From Roseovarius sp. 217 (GTDB taxonomy: Bacteria; Pseudomonadota; Alphaproteobacteria; Rhodobacterales; Rhodobacteraceae), in assembly GCF_000152845.1 (NCBI RefSeq), contig NZ_CH902584.1, positions 63,856 to 127,855 on the forward strand: a stretch of DNA of 64,000 bases, written 5' to 3'. Each line of letters opens with the position of its first letter. Position 1 is the stretch's first letter. The notes under the pieces are model-generated. The model ran no database searches. It was not told the origin of the DNA and worked only from the letters and a program-made list of their open reading frames with translations. This document shows, one piece after another, positions 27,332 through 37,290 of the stretch. Made by a program: the position numbers and the translations under genes.

Positions 27332-27904
27332 ATGGTCGTTCTTAACCGAATCTACACACGCACCGGCGACGCCGGCGAAACAGCTCTCGGCAATGGCACC
27401 CGCGTGGCCAAACATTCGGCGCGCGTCACCGCCTATGGCACTGTCGATGAGGTCAACGCGACCGTCGGTCTGGCGCGGCTCTATGCCAAGGACGAGACTG
27501 ACGATGCTCTGGCGCGCATCCAGAATGACCTCTTTGATCTCGGTGCCGATCTCTGCCGCCCCGAAATGGACCGCGACGCAGATGCCGAATACCCGCCGTT
27601 GCGTATGGCCCCCAGTCAGGTTGACCGGCTGGAGGCTGAAATCGACGCCATGAACAAACACCTCGAACCTCTGCGTAGTTTCGTGCTGCCCGGAGGCTCG
27701 CCGTTGGCAGCGCATCTGCATCTTTGCCGCACCGTATCGCGTCGGGCCGAGCGGCTGACAGTGGAATTATCCGCGCTCGAACATGTCAACGAGGCCGGGC
27801 TCAAATATCTCAACCGCCTCAGTGATTGGTTTTTCGTCGCCTCGCGTATGGCCAATGACAGCGGCAAGGCTGATGTTCTCTGGATTCCGGGCGCAAACCG
27901 CTGA
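27332..27904 (+). CDS. Cob(I)yrinic acid a,c-diamide adenosyltransferase, PduO type
   Basis: The enzyme transfers the adenosyl group of ATP to cob(I)alamin, making coenzyme B12. The 190-residue protein shows the PduO-type ATP-binding N terminus (IYTRTGDAGETALGNGTRV, then YGTVDEVNATVGLARL) and the conserved C-terminal FVLPGGSPLAAHLHLCRTVSRRAER and LNRLSDWFFVASR. It is thus not a CobA-type enzyme. Adenosylcobalamin could serve methylmalonyl-CoA mutase or ribonucleotide reductase; neither is seen in the window. Confidence 0.92.
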   Translation: MVVLNRIYTRTGDAGETALGNGTRVAKHSARVTAYGTVDEVNATVGLARLYAKDETDDALARIQNDLFDLGADLCRPEMDRDADAEYPPLRMAPSQVDRLEAEIDAMNKHLEPLRSFVLPGGSPLAAHLHLCRTVSRRAERLTVELSALEHVNEAGLKYLNRLSDWFFVASRMANDSGKADVLWIPGANR

Positions 27905-28071
27905 AACACTCTGGCAACAGTCTTGCGCTCAAAACCGAAAACGCGACGTCGCCGGACTCTAACGTGACGATTTTGCCCTGTTTTACCCGCGCCTGACCCG
28001 GTATCAACGCGCAGGATAGTTAAGCCGAAGAGTCGTTCCGGCTCTTCACCACCATAAGGGAGACCATGCCA

Positions 28072-28830
28072 ATGAAGGTGATCGTGCCTGTCAAGCGTGT
28101 GATCGACTATAACGTGAAGGTTCGTGTGAAGGCGGACGGGAGCGGTGTCGATCTTGCGAATGTGAAGATGTCGATGAACCCGTTTGACGAGATTGCGGTT
28201 GAAGAGGCGATCCGTCTGAAAGAAGCGGGCAAGGCCGATGAGGTCATCGCGGTTTCCATTGGCGTCAAACAGGCGCAAGAAACGCTGCGCACGGCGCTGG
28301 CCATGGGGGCGGATCGCGCCATCCTGGTGATTGCCGCTGACGATGTGCATCAGGACATCGAACCGTTGAGCGTGGCCAAGATTCTGGCGAAAATCGTCGA
28401 AGAAGAACAGCCCGGCCTCGTGCTCTGCGGTAAGCAGGCGATCGACAATGACATGAACGCTACCGGCCAGATGCTCTCGGCGCTCTTGGGCTGGTCACAG
28501 GCGACCTTCGCCTCGAAACTCGATCTGGACGGCGACACAGCCCTTGTCACCCGCGAGGTCGATGGCGGTTTGCAGACCATCAAGGTCAAGACGCCCACCA
28601 TCGTCACGGTCGATCTGCGCCTGAACGAGCCGCGCTATGCGTCGCTGCCGAATATCATGAAGGCCAAGAAAAAGCCGCTGGACGAGAAAACCGCCGCCGA
28701 TTACGGCGTCGATGTCACGCCCCGGCTTGAAATCACCAGCACATCCGAGCCCGCCTCGCGCGCAGCCGGTGTGATCCTCGGCTCGGTCGACGAGCTGGTT
28801 GCGAAACTCAAGGAAGTGGGAGCCGTATGA
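28072..28830 (+). CDS. etfB: Electron transfer flavoprotein beta subunit
   Basis: Together with the alpha subunit, this forms ETF, which carries electrons from acyl-CoA and other dehydrogenases to ETF-ubiquinone oxidoreductase. The 252-residue product starts [20 protein letters not shown] and has the beta-subunit AMP-binding region [19 protein letters not shown] and [15 protein letters not shown], with [21 protein letters not shown] near the end. The ATG at 28072 is preferred over 28066 since GGGAGA then stands eight bases upstream. A small hairpin (GAAGAG near 28025 / CTCTTC near 28041) lies in the leader. It overlaps etfA by 4 bp. Confidence 0.93.
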   Translation: MKVIVPVKRVIDYNVKVRVKADGSGVDLANVKMSMNPFDEIAVEEAIRLKEAGKADEVIAVSIGVKQAQETLRTALAMGADRAILVIAADDVHQDIEPLSVAKILAKIVEEEQPGLVLCGKQAIDNDMNATGQMLSALLGWSQATFASKLDLDGDTALVTREVDGGLQTIKVKTPTIVTVDLRLNEPRYASLPNIMKAKKKPLDEKTAADYGVDVTPRLEITSTSEPASRAAGVILGSVDELVAKLKEVGAV

Positions 28831-29756
28831 TGTCCGTTCTTCTTCTCGCCGAAGTCACTGATGGGGAACTGGCGCTCGACGCCACCGCCAAGGCCGTCAC
28901 GGCCGCGGCCAAACTGGGCGATGTGACCGCGCTTTGCTGTGGGGCCTCGGCTGCTGCGGCAGGGGCCGCTGCGGCCAAGATCGCCGGTGTGAAAAAGGTG
29001 CTGGTGGCCGAGGATGCCTCGCTTGGACACCGTCTGGCAGAGCCCACGGCTGCGCTGATCGTGTCGCTCGCCGGGGGCTACAGCCATATCGTGGCCCCCG
29101 CCACAACCGACGCCAAGAACGTGCTGCCGCGTGTCGCCGCGTTGTTGGATGTGATGGTGATCTCCGACGCCTCTGGCGTGGTCGATGCCGACACATTCGA
29201 GCGTCCGATCTATGCTGGCAATGCGATCCAGACCGTGAAATCGCGTGACGCGAAAAAGGTCATCTCCTTCCGCACCTCGACCTTTGACGCGGCGGGCGAA
29301 CAGGCGGCAGCCCCGGTTGAGACCATTTCAGCGGCGGCCAACCCCGGCCTCTCCGAATGGATCGAGGACAAGGTTGCAGCCTCGGACCGTCCCGAACTCA
29401 CCTCAGCCGGGATCGTGGTCTCGGGCGGGCGCGGCGTTGGCTCCAAGGACGATTTCGCGTTGATTGAAAAACTCGCGGACAAACTTGGGGCCGCTGTCGG
29501 CGCATCCCGCGCGGCGGTCGACTCGGGCTATGCGCCGAACGACTGGCAGGTCGGGCAGACCGGCAAGGTCGTGGCCCCCAACCTCTATGTCGCCGTGGGC
29601 ATCTCGGGCGCGATCCAGCATCTGGCCGGCATGAAAGACAGCAAGATCATCGTCGCCATCAACAAGGACGAAGAAGCCCCGATCTTCCAAGTCGCCGATT
29701 ACGGCCTCGTGGCGGATCTCTTCACCGCCCTGCCGGAACTGACCGAAAAGCTCTGA
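28827..29756 (+). CDS. etfA: Electron transfer flavoprotein alpha subunit
   Basis: The 309-residue alpha subunit binds FAD in its C-terminal domain. There one sees [39 protein letters not shown] and [21 protein letters not shown], which are the FAD-binding motifs, then [21 protein letters not shown]. The start codon overlaps the etfB stop (ATGATG at 28827 offers two adjacent starts). The partner for reoxidation, ETF-QO, is not in the window; the 3-hydroxybutyryl-CoA dehydrogenase gene lies 1 kb downstream, which suggests a beta-oxidation/butanoate context. Confidence 0.93.
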   Translation: MMSVLLLAEVTDGELALDATAKAVTAAAKLGDVTALCCGASAAAAGAAAAKIAGVKKVLVAEDASLGHRLAEPTAALIVSLAGGYSHIVAPATTDAKNVLPRVAALLDVMVISDASGVVDADTFERPIYAGNAIQTVKSRDAKKVISFRTSTFDAAGEQAAAPVETISAAANPGLSEWIEDKVAASDRPELTSAGIVVSGGRGVGSKDDFALIEKLADKLGAAVGASRAAVDSGYAPNDWQVGQTGKVVAPNLYVAVGISGAIQHLAGMKDSKIIVAINKDEEAPIFQVADYGLVADLFTALPELTEKL

Positions 29757-29778
29757 GGCGACTCAAAGCCGCATTGAG

Positions 29779-29806
29779 ACCCGCGCCTCACCGGCGCGGG
29801 TTTTTT
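29779..29806 (+). terminator. Rho-independent terminator of etfBA
   Basis: The 9-bp stem ACCCGCGCC (29779-29787) / GGCGCGGGT (29793-29801) has a 5-base loop and six T residues. It lies directly after etfA, and the T run reaches the stop codon of the convergent DUF6473 gene. Confidence 0.9.
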
Positions 29807-30639
29807 CATTGAGCCAGCAGTGCTTCCAGAATAGGCGACACCGCCCGCGACGCCTCGGAATGCGCCAGGAGACCCGGCAGGTCGGCGGCGACGGATTCCT
29901 GCATCGCGCCAAAGCGCATGCCGCGCGTGCCCTGCGCACAGGCCTCGTCACTGATCACCACCTCGACCACATGGGACGCCCCGCCGCCCACCGCGCGCAG
30001 CATGGCACGGCTGACAAAGGCCGGATCATCCGCCACACCAGAGGACTGATATCCCAGACCCGGCGCGTGCCGTGAAAACCACATCAGGATCACGGGTGCG
30101 TCGATCTCTTGCAGGAGGACCTGCATACGCTCCACCCACACTTCTTGCAGCCCCTCGCGCAGAACGGCAAAGCGGTCGGTCGATATATCTTCCAGCCGCC
30201 GCATCATGTGCCGTGTGAAATGAAACTCGGTGAAATCGACCTCTGGATAAAGACGCCGCAACCGCGGTGTCGCCTCGAGAAAGCGGTCGTTCCGTCGCGG
30301 ATGCACCTTGTAGAACGGATTGGAAAGATTCATGGCGCCGGGCACCTGCAACACCACCGCCCGCCCGCGAGAGGCCATCCGCAGCAGCCCCTCATCCTTG
30401 AGGAATGCATCAACCCCGGCATTGGGCCAGCCGAAGTTGACACAGGACAGACCCAGCGACCGTTCCATCAGATCAGGATAGGGCCGGTCGATAAAGGTGC
30501 CATAGGTTTCTGTGCCGCCAAGACAGGCGATGAAATCCCCACTCAATGTCCGTTGCGGACCACGAAACTCCAACTTGGACCCGTCGTAGCGGACAGGCCG
30601 ATAGTCGAGGGGCCATAGCCCCATGCGTTCAAATGCCAT
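29806..30639 (-). CDS. DUF6473 family protein
   Basis: From the ATG at 30639 the protein is 277 residues, starting [20 protein letters not shown], the characteristic N terminus of the family. [10 protein letters not shown] resembles the G-x-S/T-x-T-Y-G block I of SGNH hydrolases and is followed by [24 protein letters not shown] and [10 protein letters not shown] are further conserved-looking stretches. No biochemical function is known for DUF6473; in Roseobacters it is often near polysaccharide or sulfotransferase-like genes. An upstream ATG (30687) is possible, but AAGGTGGG sits well before 30639. Confidence 0.75.
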   Translation of the reverse strand: MAFERMGLWPLDYRPVRYDGSKLEFRGPQRTLSGDFIACLGGTETYGTFIDRPYPDLMERSLGLSCVNFGWPNAGVDAFLKDEGLLRMASRGRAVVLQVPGAMNLSNPFYKVHPRRNDRFLEATPRLRRLYPEVDFTEFHFTRHMMRRLEDISTDRFAVLREGLQEVWVERMQVLLQEIDAPVILMWFSRHAPGLGYQSSGVADDPAFVSRAMLRAVGGGASHVVEVVISDEACAQGTRGMRFGAMQESVAADLPGLLAHSEASRAVSPILEALLAQ

Positions 30640-30800
30640 GAAACCCACCTTGATATACTCACCCGGATTAAGGAGTGACCGATTCATCTTGCTAAAAAGC
30701 TAAACGACCAATTCGCGGATTATTTTACCCATCACCGACCCTTGCGGCCCGCCCCCGCCGAAGCCTATGCTGGCGCAGCAATCGGACGAGGATCTGGCAG

Positions 30801-31676
30801 ATGGAAATCGCGAAAATCGGTGTGGTCGGGGCAGGCCAGATGGGCAACGGAATCGCCCATGTCATGGCCGTCGCAGGCTATGACGTACTGCTCAATGACA
30901 TCAGTGCCGAGGCGCTGCAGCGTGCCTTGGCTGCGGTTCGCAAAAACATGGAACGTCAGGTCAGCCGTGGTAAAATCACGCAAGACGACATGGAAGCAGC
31001 CCTTGCCCGGATCGTCACCACCCAGACCCTCACCGATCTGGGCAAAACCGATCTGGTGATCGAGGCTGCAACAGAACGCGAAGCCGTGAAACAAACCATC
31101 TTTGACGAGCTTTTGCCGCATCTCGAGCCGCATACGATCCTGACCTCGAACACCTCATCAATCTCAATCACGCGCCTGGCGAGCCGCACCGACCGCCCCG
31201 AGAAATTCATGGGGTTTCATTTCATGAACCCAGTCCCCGTGATGCAATTGGTGGAACTGATCCGGGGCATCGCCACCGACAAGGACACCTATAACGCCTG
31301 TCTCGCCGTGGTCGAGAAGCTGGGCAAGACCGCCGCGTCAGCCGAAGATTTCCCGGCCTTCATCGTCAATCGCATCCTGATGCCGATGATCAACGAGGCG
31401 GTCTATACGCTCTATGAAGGGGTCGGAAACGTCAAATCCATCGACGAATCCCTGAAACTGGGGGCCAATCACCCGATGGGACCGCTGGAACTCGCGGATT
31501 TCATCGGGCTCGACACCTGCCTTGCGATCATGAATGTGCTGCACGACGGGTTGGCGGACACGAAATACCGCCCCTGCCCCCTGCTTACCAAATATGTCGA
31601 GGCGGGCTGGCTTGGTCGCAAAACCGGGCGCGGCTTTTACGATTATCGCGGCGAAACGCCGGTTCCCACGCGCTAG
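30801..31676 (+). CDS. 3-Hydroxybutyryl-CoA dehydrogenase
   Basis: The 291-residue enzyme interconverts 3-hydroxyacyl-CoA and 3-oxoacyl-CoA with NAD(P). The N-terminal Rossmann motif is IGVVGAGQMGNGIAHVMA; the active-site histidine lies in FMGFHFMNPVPVMQLVELI; the catalytic Asn is in AEDFPAFIVNRILMP; and LGANHPMGPLELADFIGLD is the HCDH C-terminal signature. It is a short, single-domain type as in PHB and butanoate metabolism. It follows etfBA and the divergent DUF6473 gene and converges with the acyltransferase gene 3 bp away. Confidence 0.93.
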   Translation: MEIAKIGVVGAGQMGNGIAHVMAVAGYDVLLNDISAEALQRALAAVRKNMERQVSRGKITQDDMEAALARIVTTQTLTDLGKTDLVIEAATEREAVKQTIFDELLPHLEPHTILTSNTSSISITRLASRTDRPEKFMGFHFMNPVPVMQLVELIRGIATDKDTYNACLAVVEKLGKTAASAEDFPAFIVNRILMPMINEAVYTLYEGVGNVKSIDESLKLGANHPMGPLELADFIGLDTCLAIMNVLHDGLADTKYRPCPLLTKYVEAGWLGRKTGRGFYDYRGETPVPTR

Positions 31677-31679
31677 ATT

Positions 31680-32567
31680 CTAGCTGCGGCCCTCACCGAG
31701 CGAGAGCGTGTGGGCCCGCAGCCATTCCATGAACCCGCGTGGGTCGCTGTCCAGCATGGCCATACGCTCGTCGCTGATCGGCGCGCCGACGATGGGCTTC
31801 TGCGGTCGGTTGCAGCTATGCACCACCTCATGCAGCAACAACCCCTGCCGCAACGTGGCCGAAATGCGATTGGCCATCTGATACCAGCGGGAATTGGCTC
31901 CCGGAAAGAAGATCGGCACCACCTTGGCACCCGAACGTCGGATCATCTGCGCGGTAAAGACATTCCATTCCCGCTCGACCGCAGGTCCGAACATCGTATC
32001 GCTCGACGCCACAACCCCGGACGGAAACACGCTGATCACTCCGCCCTCCTTGAGATGGGCCATCGCCTTGGCCCGCATCTCGACCGATTTTCGCTGCGCA
32101 TCGGGTTCATGCGGAAAGGGCACGGAAATCATGTAAGAGGCCGCGACCTCATCGATTCCGGTCAAAAGAGCGCGTGTCAGGATCTTGTAATCGCTGCGCC
32201 GCCGTCCAATCAGATCGGCCAATATCATGCCATCCACCAGACCATGCGGATGATTGGCCACCACCACAACCGGCCCGTCCAGCGGAATATGCGCCACCTC
32301 GGCATCCGGTGTCAGCAGCGGAATGCCCATCGTATCAAGCGCCGCCCGCCAGAATGCCTGACCTGTCGGCGCGCCCCGCTTCTCAAATTTGCGGATCATG
32401 CGGACGATGGTGATCTTGCCCGTCATCCATTCCATCATGCGAATGATAAAAGAGGTCGGCCCACTGTCAAAGCTGTTGGCATAGGTCAGGCTGCGACGGT
32501 CATATTTGGTAAAGAGGACCGTTTGACCGGCGTCTGCGCCGGGATCTGGCTGTGCCTTGGAATTCAC
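31680..32567 (-). CDS. Lysophospholipid (1-acyl-glycerol-3-phosphate) acyltransferase family protein
   Basis: The 295-residue protein (GTG start at 32567) contains the PlsC-type active site NHPHGLVDGMILADLIG, a variant H-x4-D motif (HPHGLVD), and downstream EGGVISVFPSGVVAS, the glycerophosphate-binding block. Other PlsC-like elements include SVFPHEPDAQR and PIFFPGANSRWYQ. It probably transfers acyl groups to a lysophospholipid or to ornithine lipid; the specificity is unknown. It is transcribed away from the HPr cluster and separated from it by 48 bp. Confidence 0.8.
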   Translation of the reverse strand: MNSKAQPDPGADAGQTVLFTKYDRRSLTYANSFDSGPTSFIIRMMEWMTGKITIVRMIRKFEKRGAPTGQAFWRAALDTMGIPLLTPDAEVAHIPLDGPVVVVANHPHGLVDGMILADLIGRRRSDYKILTRALLTGIDEVAASYMISVPFPHEPDAQRKSVEMRAKAMAHLKEGGVISVFPSGVVASSDTMFGPAVEREWNVFTAQMIRRSGAKVVPIFFPGANSRWYQMANRISATLRQGLLLHEVVHSCNRPQKPIVGAPISDERMAMLDSDPRGFMEWLRAHTLSLGEGRS

Positions 32568-32615
32568 TGCTTTGTTCCTGTCCCGCTCATGTCACCGCCG
32601 ATTGATCTCGTGCGC

Positions 32616-32891
32616 TTACATGGTCTCACCAAATCTGTCAGCCACCAAGGCCGCAACCGCCTCGGCCAAAGGTGCTGCGTCCGGCCCTACGATTTCGACG
32701 TCAATAGTGCTTCCTTTGGCCGCTGCCAACATCAAAAGCCCCATGATGCTATCCCCCGAGGCCGACTGCCCGTTGCACGACACCTCGGCGCGGGCGTCAA
32801 ATCCCTCGACCACTTCCACCAGTTTTGCGGCAGCGCGGGCGTGTAACCCCTTTTCGTTGACGATCTTCATCTGGCGCGTCACCTTGTCCAT
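32616..32891 (-). CDS. HPr family phosphocarrier protein
   Basis: The 91-residue protein (ATG 32891) carries the phosphorylatable histidine in NEKGLHARAAAKLVEV (His17) and a regulatory serine in SASGDSIMGLLML (Ser48), the target expected for HprK. It accepts phosphate from enzyme I and passes it to EIIA components. It is the last gene of the chvI-chvG-hprK-rapZ-EIIA-hpr series. Neither ptsI nor sugar permeases (EIIBC) are nearby, which fits a regulatory PTS without transport. Confidence 0.92.
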   Translation of the reverse strand: MDKVTRQMKIVNEKGLHARAAAKLVEVVEGFDARAEVSCNGQSASGDSIMGLLMLAAAKGSTIDVEIVGPDAAPLAEAVAALVADRFGETM

Positions 32892-32907
32892 ACTCACCCT
32901 CGCCTCC

Positions 32908-33300
32908 TCACTCTTCTGATACATTATGACTGTCGATGTATTTCCGGCCCGCCTCCAGCGCAGCGCGCACCGCATCGGATAGCGCCATGTGTCGACTTTT
33001 GGCCAGTTTGATCAACATCGGCAAGTTTGCCCCGTAGAGGATACGGCGATCATTGGGACGACAGGCGCGCAGCGACAGATTTGAGGGGGACCCGCCAAAA
33101 ATATCCGTAACCAGAACCACACCCCCGCCCGTATCAACCGCATCCGCAGCAGCACAGATTTCGTTCTGCTTGGCGGTGCGGTCGTGCTCGCTCTCGATTG
33201 AAATGGCAAGTATTCCAGTCTGCGGACCGACCACATGCTCAACGGCCTTGAGATACTCACTGGCCAGCCCGCCGTGCGCCACGATCACGATCCCGATCAA
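32908..33300 (-). CDS. PTS mannose-type EIIA component
   Basis: This 130-residue EIIA(Man) domain protein starts MIGIVIVAHGGLASEYLKAV, where His9 is the phospho-acceptor. VLVTDIFGGSPSNLSL is the second diagnostic block. In alphaproteobacteria this protein receives phosphate from HPr but has no cognate permease and is thought to serve signalling. It lies 16 bp upstream of hpr and 14 bp downstream of rapZ, on the same strand. Confidence 0.92.
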   Translation of the reverse strand: MIGIVIVAHGGLASEYLKAVEHVVGPQTGILAISIESEHDRTAKQNEICAAADAVDTGGGVVLVTDIFGGSPSNLSLRACRPNDRRILYGANLPMLIKLAKSRHMALSDAVRAALEAGRKYIDSHNVSEE

Positions 33301-33314
33301 GACTGTCCCACTCC

Positions 33315-34244
33315 TCAGACATCAGAGGCGTGACTCGAGGCCTCCGCCCCGCCACGCCGCTCCAGTTCCCGGTGTCTTATTGACACCTGCCAGCTGTCTT
33401 TCGCAAGGGTCGCCGCCAAAGTTTCTGCCATGACAACACTGCGATGCTGCCCGCCCGTACACCCAAACCCGATAGACAGGTAGGCCTTGCCTTCAGTCTC
33501 ATAGGCTGGCAGCAAGAGCGCAACCAACTCTGTCACCTGACGGCGAAACTCCGCAAAGAGCGGATCTCCCTCGACATGCGCCGCCACCGCTTTGGCGCGC
33601 CCATCGAACCCACGCAGCGACGGCTGCCAATAGGGGTTGCGCAGGAACCGACAATCGAAAACCATATCGAGCCCGCGTGGCAAACCGCGTTTGTAGGAAA
33701 AGGAATGGACCGACACCGCAAGCCGATGCGCCCCACCCGCGCCATACCAGCGCTCCAACTCGGCGCGCAGATCATGCGGTGACATATCGGATGTGTCGAT
33801 CAACATATCAGCCCGTGCGCGCACTGGAGACAACAAATCGAATTCACGCGCAATCCCGGCGTCCGCAGTCTCGTCGGGTGCCAGAGGATGACGCCGCCGC
33901 GTTTCCGAAAACCGACGTTGCAGGATCTCGGCGCGGCAATCGAGATAGAGCACCTGCAAGGGCACGCCGGGATGCCAATCACTCCGGTCGATCACCTCGA
34001 TCAGCGCAGTTGTAGAAAAGTCCCGGTTGCGCACGTCGATCCCAAGCGCCAGAGGCTTGTCCGGGTGCGGCCTTTCCAGCAGTCGTGGCAAGAGCGACAG
34101 CGGCATGTTGTCGATGGCTTCATAGCCCATATCCTCCAGCGCACGGATCGCCGTGCTGCGCCCCGCTCCAGAGGGACCCGTGACCAGAACAAGACGGTGG
34201 CGTGCCTCCTCCGGGTCGGAGGCCGTGTCAGAGGCGGCGGACAT
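33315..34244 (-). CDS. rapZ: RNase adapter protein RapZ (YvcJ-like nucleotide-binding protein)
   Basis: The 309-residue product (ATG 34244, with AGGAG about 6 bases upstream) has the N-terminal P-loop [18 protein letters not shown] and the C-terminal domain with [15 protein letters not shown], the signature of RapZ. RapZ regulates GlmZ/GlmY small RNAs and GlcN6P synthesis in enterobacteria; here the position between hprK and the EIIA gene links it to PTS signalling. The Walker A lysine is arginine (GRST), so nucleotide handling may differ; whether this is normal for related bacteria cannot be checked here. A longer open frame to 34526 would overlap hprK and was not used. Confidence 0.92.
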   Translation of the reverse strand: MSAASDTASDPEEARHRLVLVTGPSGAGRSTAIRALEDMGYEAIDNMPLSLLPRLLERPHPDKPLALGIDVRNRDFSTTALIEVIDRSDWHPGVPLQVLYLDCRAEILQRRFSETRRRHPLAPDETADAGIAREFDLLSPVRARADMLIDTSDMSPHDLRAELERWYGAGGAHRLAVSVHSFSYKRGLPRGLDMVFDCRFLRNPYWQPSLRGFDGRAKAVAAHVEGDPLFAEFRRQVTELVALLLPAYETEGKAYLSIGFGCTGGQHRSVVMAETLAATLAKDSWQVSIRHRELERRGGAEASSHASDV

Positions 34245-34255
34245 GAATGGCTCCT

Positions 34256-34693
34256 TCAGACAAGCGTTCCGTGTTTCAGATATAGCAGGATCGCAGCTGG
34301 AAAATGCGCATGCGCGGTTTTTTTCAGAATTGGCACACTCAGGCCCATAATTTCGGCCTGCGCCAGCGCCGGCACCCGCTCGCTGGTTTCGGCATCCATA
34401 TCGACGATCAGAGAGACTGGCTGCGGCCCAACGCAGGGCAGACACAGGATTCCCATGCCGCGCGCCTCGATCTGGCCACGAATGGTGTCGGGCGCATCCG
34501 CCATGATACGCCCGTTCTCTGGCCAAATCCGCGTGCGGTCATCGGCGACCAACTCGGCCCCAAGCGCCAGAAGTTGCAGCGCAAGGCCGGACTTGCCTCG
34601 CCCCGAGGCACCCCGGATCAACACGGCACGCCCTGAATGTGCCACGCAGGTGGCGTGGATGATTTCGTCTTTTGGGTCACCTGCGTCCGTCAC
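34256..34693 (-). CDS. hprK: HPr kinase/phosphorylase (short, C-terminal domain only)
   Basis: The enzyme phosphorylates HPr on serine. The 145-residue form (GTG at 34693, four bases after the chvG stop) contains only the catalytic domain: the P-loop [20 protein letters not shown] and LVADDRT downstream, followed by [10 protein letters not shown]. The N-terminal regulatory domain of Gram-positive HprK is absent, as usual in alphaproteobacteria. It lies between chvG and rapZ and should be co-transcribed with the two-component system. Ser48 of the adjacent HPr is the expected substrate. Confidence 0.88.
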   Translation of the reverse strand: MTDAGDPKDEIIHATCVAHSGRAVLIRGASGRGKSGLALQLLALGAELVADDRTRIWPENGRIMADAPDTIRGQIEARGMGILCLPCVGPQPVSLIVDMDAETSERVPALAQAEIMGLSVPILKKTAHAHFPAAILLYLKHGTLV

Positions 34694-34697
34694 CGGT

Positions 34698-36413
34698 TCA
34701 GACCGGCAAGCCCACGACAAACCGCGCCCCGAGCGGATCAGAAGTGGCATCAGCATGGGTAGGCCGAATATTCTCGGCCCAGATCACGCCATCATGGGCC
34801 TCGACGATCTGCTTGGAAATCGCCAGACCAAGACCGGAATTATTGCCGAAATCGCCCTCAGGTCGCTCGGAATAGAACCGTTGAAATACCTTTTCCAGCG
34901 CCTGTTCGGGAATACCCGGCCCGGTATCCTCGACCACCACAAGCACCCGATTGGCCCGCCGGCGCGCCCAGACCCGGATCGCGTCTCCGTCTTCACAGAA
35001 ACTGATGGCGTTGGTGATCAGGTTAACGAAAACCTGCGCCAATCGCCCCTCCAATCCGGTGATCACGATGGGTTGAGACGGGAAATCCATGATGAACTCG
35101 ATCCCGTTCTTCTGCGCCTCTTCCCCCAGATAATTGCCAAGGTTCTGCAACATCTTGAGCAGATCAAAGGATTCCTGCTCTTCCTTGACCAATTCGCTGT
35201 CGAGCCGCGAGGCGTTGGAGATATCGCTCACCAGCCGGTCGAGACGGCGCACATCATGTTCGATCACCTCAAGGAGCCGCTCACGCTGATCCTCGCGTTT
35301 GGCAATCCGCATTGTGCCCACTGCCGACCGCAGGCTGGCCAGCGGGTTCTTGATCTCATGCGCCACATCTGCGGCGAATTGTTCATTGCCGTCGATCCTG
35401 TGATAGAGCGCTGAAACCATGCCACGCAATGCGCCGCTCAGACGACCAATCTCGTCCGGGCGCGCGGTCAGGTCCGGAATGCGAATGCGCCCCGTTGCAC
35501 CTTTTCCACGATTGCGGTCCCGCCCGATTTCGGCCGCCGCAGCCAGATCGGCCAGCGGGTTGGAAATCGTCGAGGCCAGGATCAGACTGAGCCCCACCGA
35601 CACAAGCGTGGCGATCAGAAACATCTGCAACACGCGCTCGCGCTCTACACGGGCCAGCTTGTCGATCTCGCCGCTTGCATTCACGAGGGCCACCACGGCA
35701 ATGGGCGTATCGCCCTGCATGACGGGGGCTGCCACGGTCAGCACAACGCCATGTGCGGTTTCCGCAGTTTGCATCTGCACGCCACCGCCTCCGACCGTAA
35801 GGTCGACCATGTCACGGGCCATATCCTCGACACTGCGGTTGCCATCTGCCCGGTCAAGCCCCGAAAACGGGCTCGAAATTCGCTCCCAAAGTCGGCTGAG
35901 AAAATCCGTCATCGGCGTCGCGGGCAGGTCTGCGGCACGATCCATCCGCCGGGTTTCACCCTCTTTGCGCCCGACCAACATGCCGGTGCGATCAAACAGC
36001 AATAGTTCCGTTCCCGTCTGAATATCGAGATGTTCCAGCGTTGAGGTCATATCCACCCCGTCGCCGGTCACAAAACTCACAGGTGCCCCTTCGGGGATAC
36101 GCGCCTCGACCACGTTGGCAATCAACGCCGTTTGCACCATCAGACTATCGGCGCGCTGCATCGCCAGATTGTCGCGTGAGGAATTGAGATAGAGGATACC
36201 GACAACCAGCACATTGAGCGCAATCAGGTTGAAGGTGATGATTTTGCGCGTGAGCGAGGAGTCGCGAAAACTGAACCAGCCGCGCTTGGCGCGACGGGCG
36301 TTCAATTCGCCTTCATCCAGACGATCGGGTGCGACAAAATCATCGCCAAGAACAAGATCATTGTCCTTACGCGGCTGCACGTTCCGCACCCCTATCCTCT
36401 CGGCAAGCGCCAT
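34698..36413 (-). CDS. chvG: Sensor histidine kinase ChvG
   Basis: This 571-residue inner-membrane sensor has two transmembrane segments (KIITFNLIALNVLVVGILYL near residue 60 and a second at about residue 285, VERERVLQMFLIATLVSVGL...), a periplasmic sensor loop of about 200 residues between them, a HAMP region, and the DHp motif FAADVAHEIKNPLASLRSAV (His352), with catalytic-domain N and G boxes (VNLITNAISF, DTGPGIPEQAL, NSGLGLAISKQIVEAH). ChvG/ExoS-type kinases sense acid and envelope signals and control symbiosis, virulence and exopolysaccharide genes. The start overlaps the chvI stop by one base (36413). Confidence 0.92.
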   Translation of the reverse strand: MALAERIGVRNVQPRKDNDLVLGDDFVAPDRLDEGELNARRAKRGWFSFRDSSLTRKIITFNLIALNVLVVGILYLNSSRDNLAMQRADSLMVQTALIANVVEARIPEGAPVSFVTGDGVDMTSTLEHLDIQTGTELLLFDRTGMLVGRKEGETRRMDRAADLPATPMTDFLSRLWERISSPFSGLDRADGNRSVEDMARDMVDLTVGGGGVQMQTAETAHGVVLTVAAPVMQGDTPIAVVALVNASGEIDKLARVERERVLQMFLIATLVSVGLSLILASTISNPLADLAAAAEIGRDRNRGKGATGRIRIPDLTARPDEIGRLSGALRGMVSALYHRIDGNEQFAADVAHEIKNPLASLRSAVGTMRIAKREDQRERLLEVIEHDVRRLDRLVSDISNASRLDSELVKEEQESFDLLKMLQNLGNYLGEEAQKNGIEFIMDFPSQPIVITGLEGRLAQVFVNLITNAISFCEDGDAIRVWARRRANRVLVVVEDTGPGIPEQALEKVFQRFYSERPEGDFGNNSGLGLAISKQIVEAHDGVIWAENIRPTHADATSDPLGARFVVGLPV

Positions 36414-37114
36414 TATTCCTCGTTGTACCGGTATCCGATACCATACAACGTCTCAATCGCCGAAAACTCGGGATCGACCATCCGCAGCTTCTTGCGCAGA
36501 CGCTTGATGTGGCTGTCGATGGTGCGATCATCGACATAGACCTGATCGTCATAGGCGACATCCATCAGCTGATCGCGGCTCTTGACGAAACCGGGGCGTT
36601 TGGCCAGCGCCTGAAGCAGCAGGAACTCTGTCACCGTCAGCGACACATCCTGTCCCTTCCAACTCACCGAATGCCGCAGCGGATCCATCACCAGATTGCC
36701 ACGCTCGATCACCTTGGTCTCTTCGGTCTCGACCACGACATGGCCGTTGACGGCATCCTGTCGACGCAACAACGCCCGTATCCGCTCGACCAGCAGACGC
36801 TGGGAAAACGGCTTTTTCACATAGTCGTCCGCGCCCATGCGCAAACCCAGAACCTCGTCGATCTCATCATCCTTCGAGGTGAGAAAGATCACTGGCATCT
36901 GCGATTTCTGCCGCAACCGCTGGAGCAGGTCCATCCCATCCATGCGCGGCATCTTGATGTCAAGAACAGCCATATCGGGCAGCTTCTTGCTAAAGGCGTC
37001 AAACGCCTGTTGTCCATCATTATACGTTTCAACCTCAAAGCCTTCGGCCTCAAGTGTCATGGAAACGGATGTCAGAATATTCCTGTCATCGTCCACGAGG
37101 GCGATCCTAGACAT
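36413..37114 (-). CDS. chvI: Response regulator ChvI
   Basis: The 233-residue OmpR/PhoB-type regulator has a receiver domain with the phospho-acceptor Asp52 in [17 protein letters not shown], the conserved Asp pair in ALVDDDRN and the lysine in YVKKPFSQR. The C-terminal winged helix is marked by [19 protein letters not shown] and [18 protein letters not shown]. It is the partner of ChvG and first gene of the six-gene minus-strand unit that ends at hpr. It is divergent from pckA across 367 bp; in rhizobia the same pairing chvI/pckA is known. Confidence 0.93.
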   Translation of the reverse strand: MSRIALVDDDRNILTSVSMTLEAEGFEVETYNDGQQAFDAFSKKLPDMAVLDIKMPRMDGMDLLQRLRQKSQMPVIFLTSKDDEIDEVLGLRMGADDYVKKPFSQRLLVERIRALLRRQDAVNGHVVVETEETKVIERGNLVMDPLRHSVSWKGQDVSLTVTEFLLLQALAKRPGFVKSRDQLMDVAYDDQVYVDDRTIDSHIKRLRKKLRMVDPEFSAIETLYGIGYRYNEE

Positions 37115-37290
37115 AACTCTATTCCTTTTACTGCTCAGTTTACCTGCATTTTTTATGCCACTATGCTCTGTTTCCCGCTTCGTTATCAATCCAAATCTGC
37201 GAATCAGACCCAAGGCCATCGGCTATTGACGCAAAAATATCTTGATAATGGCTAAATTGACTCACTTAACCCGTCAAAGCGGTGGCGCGT

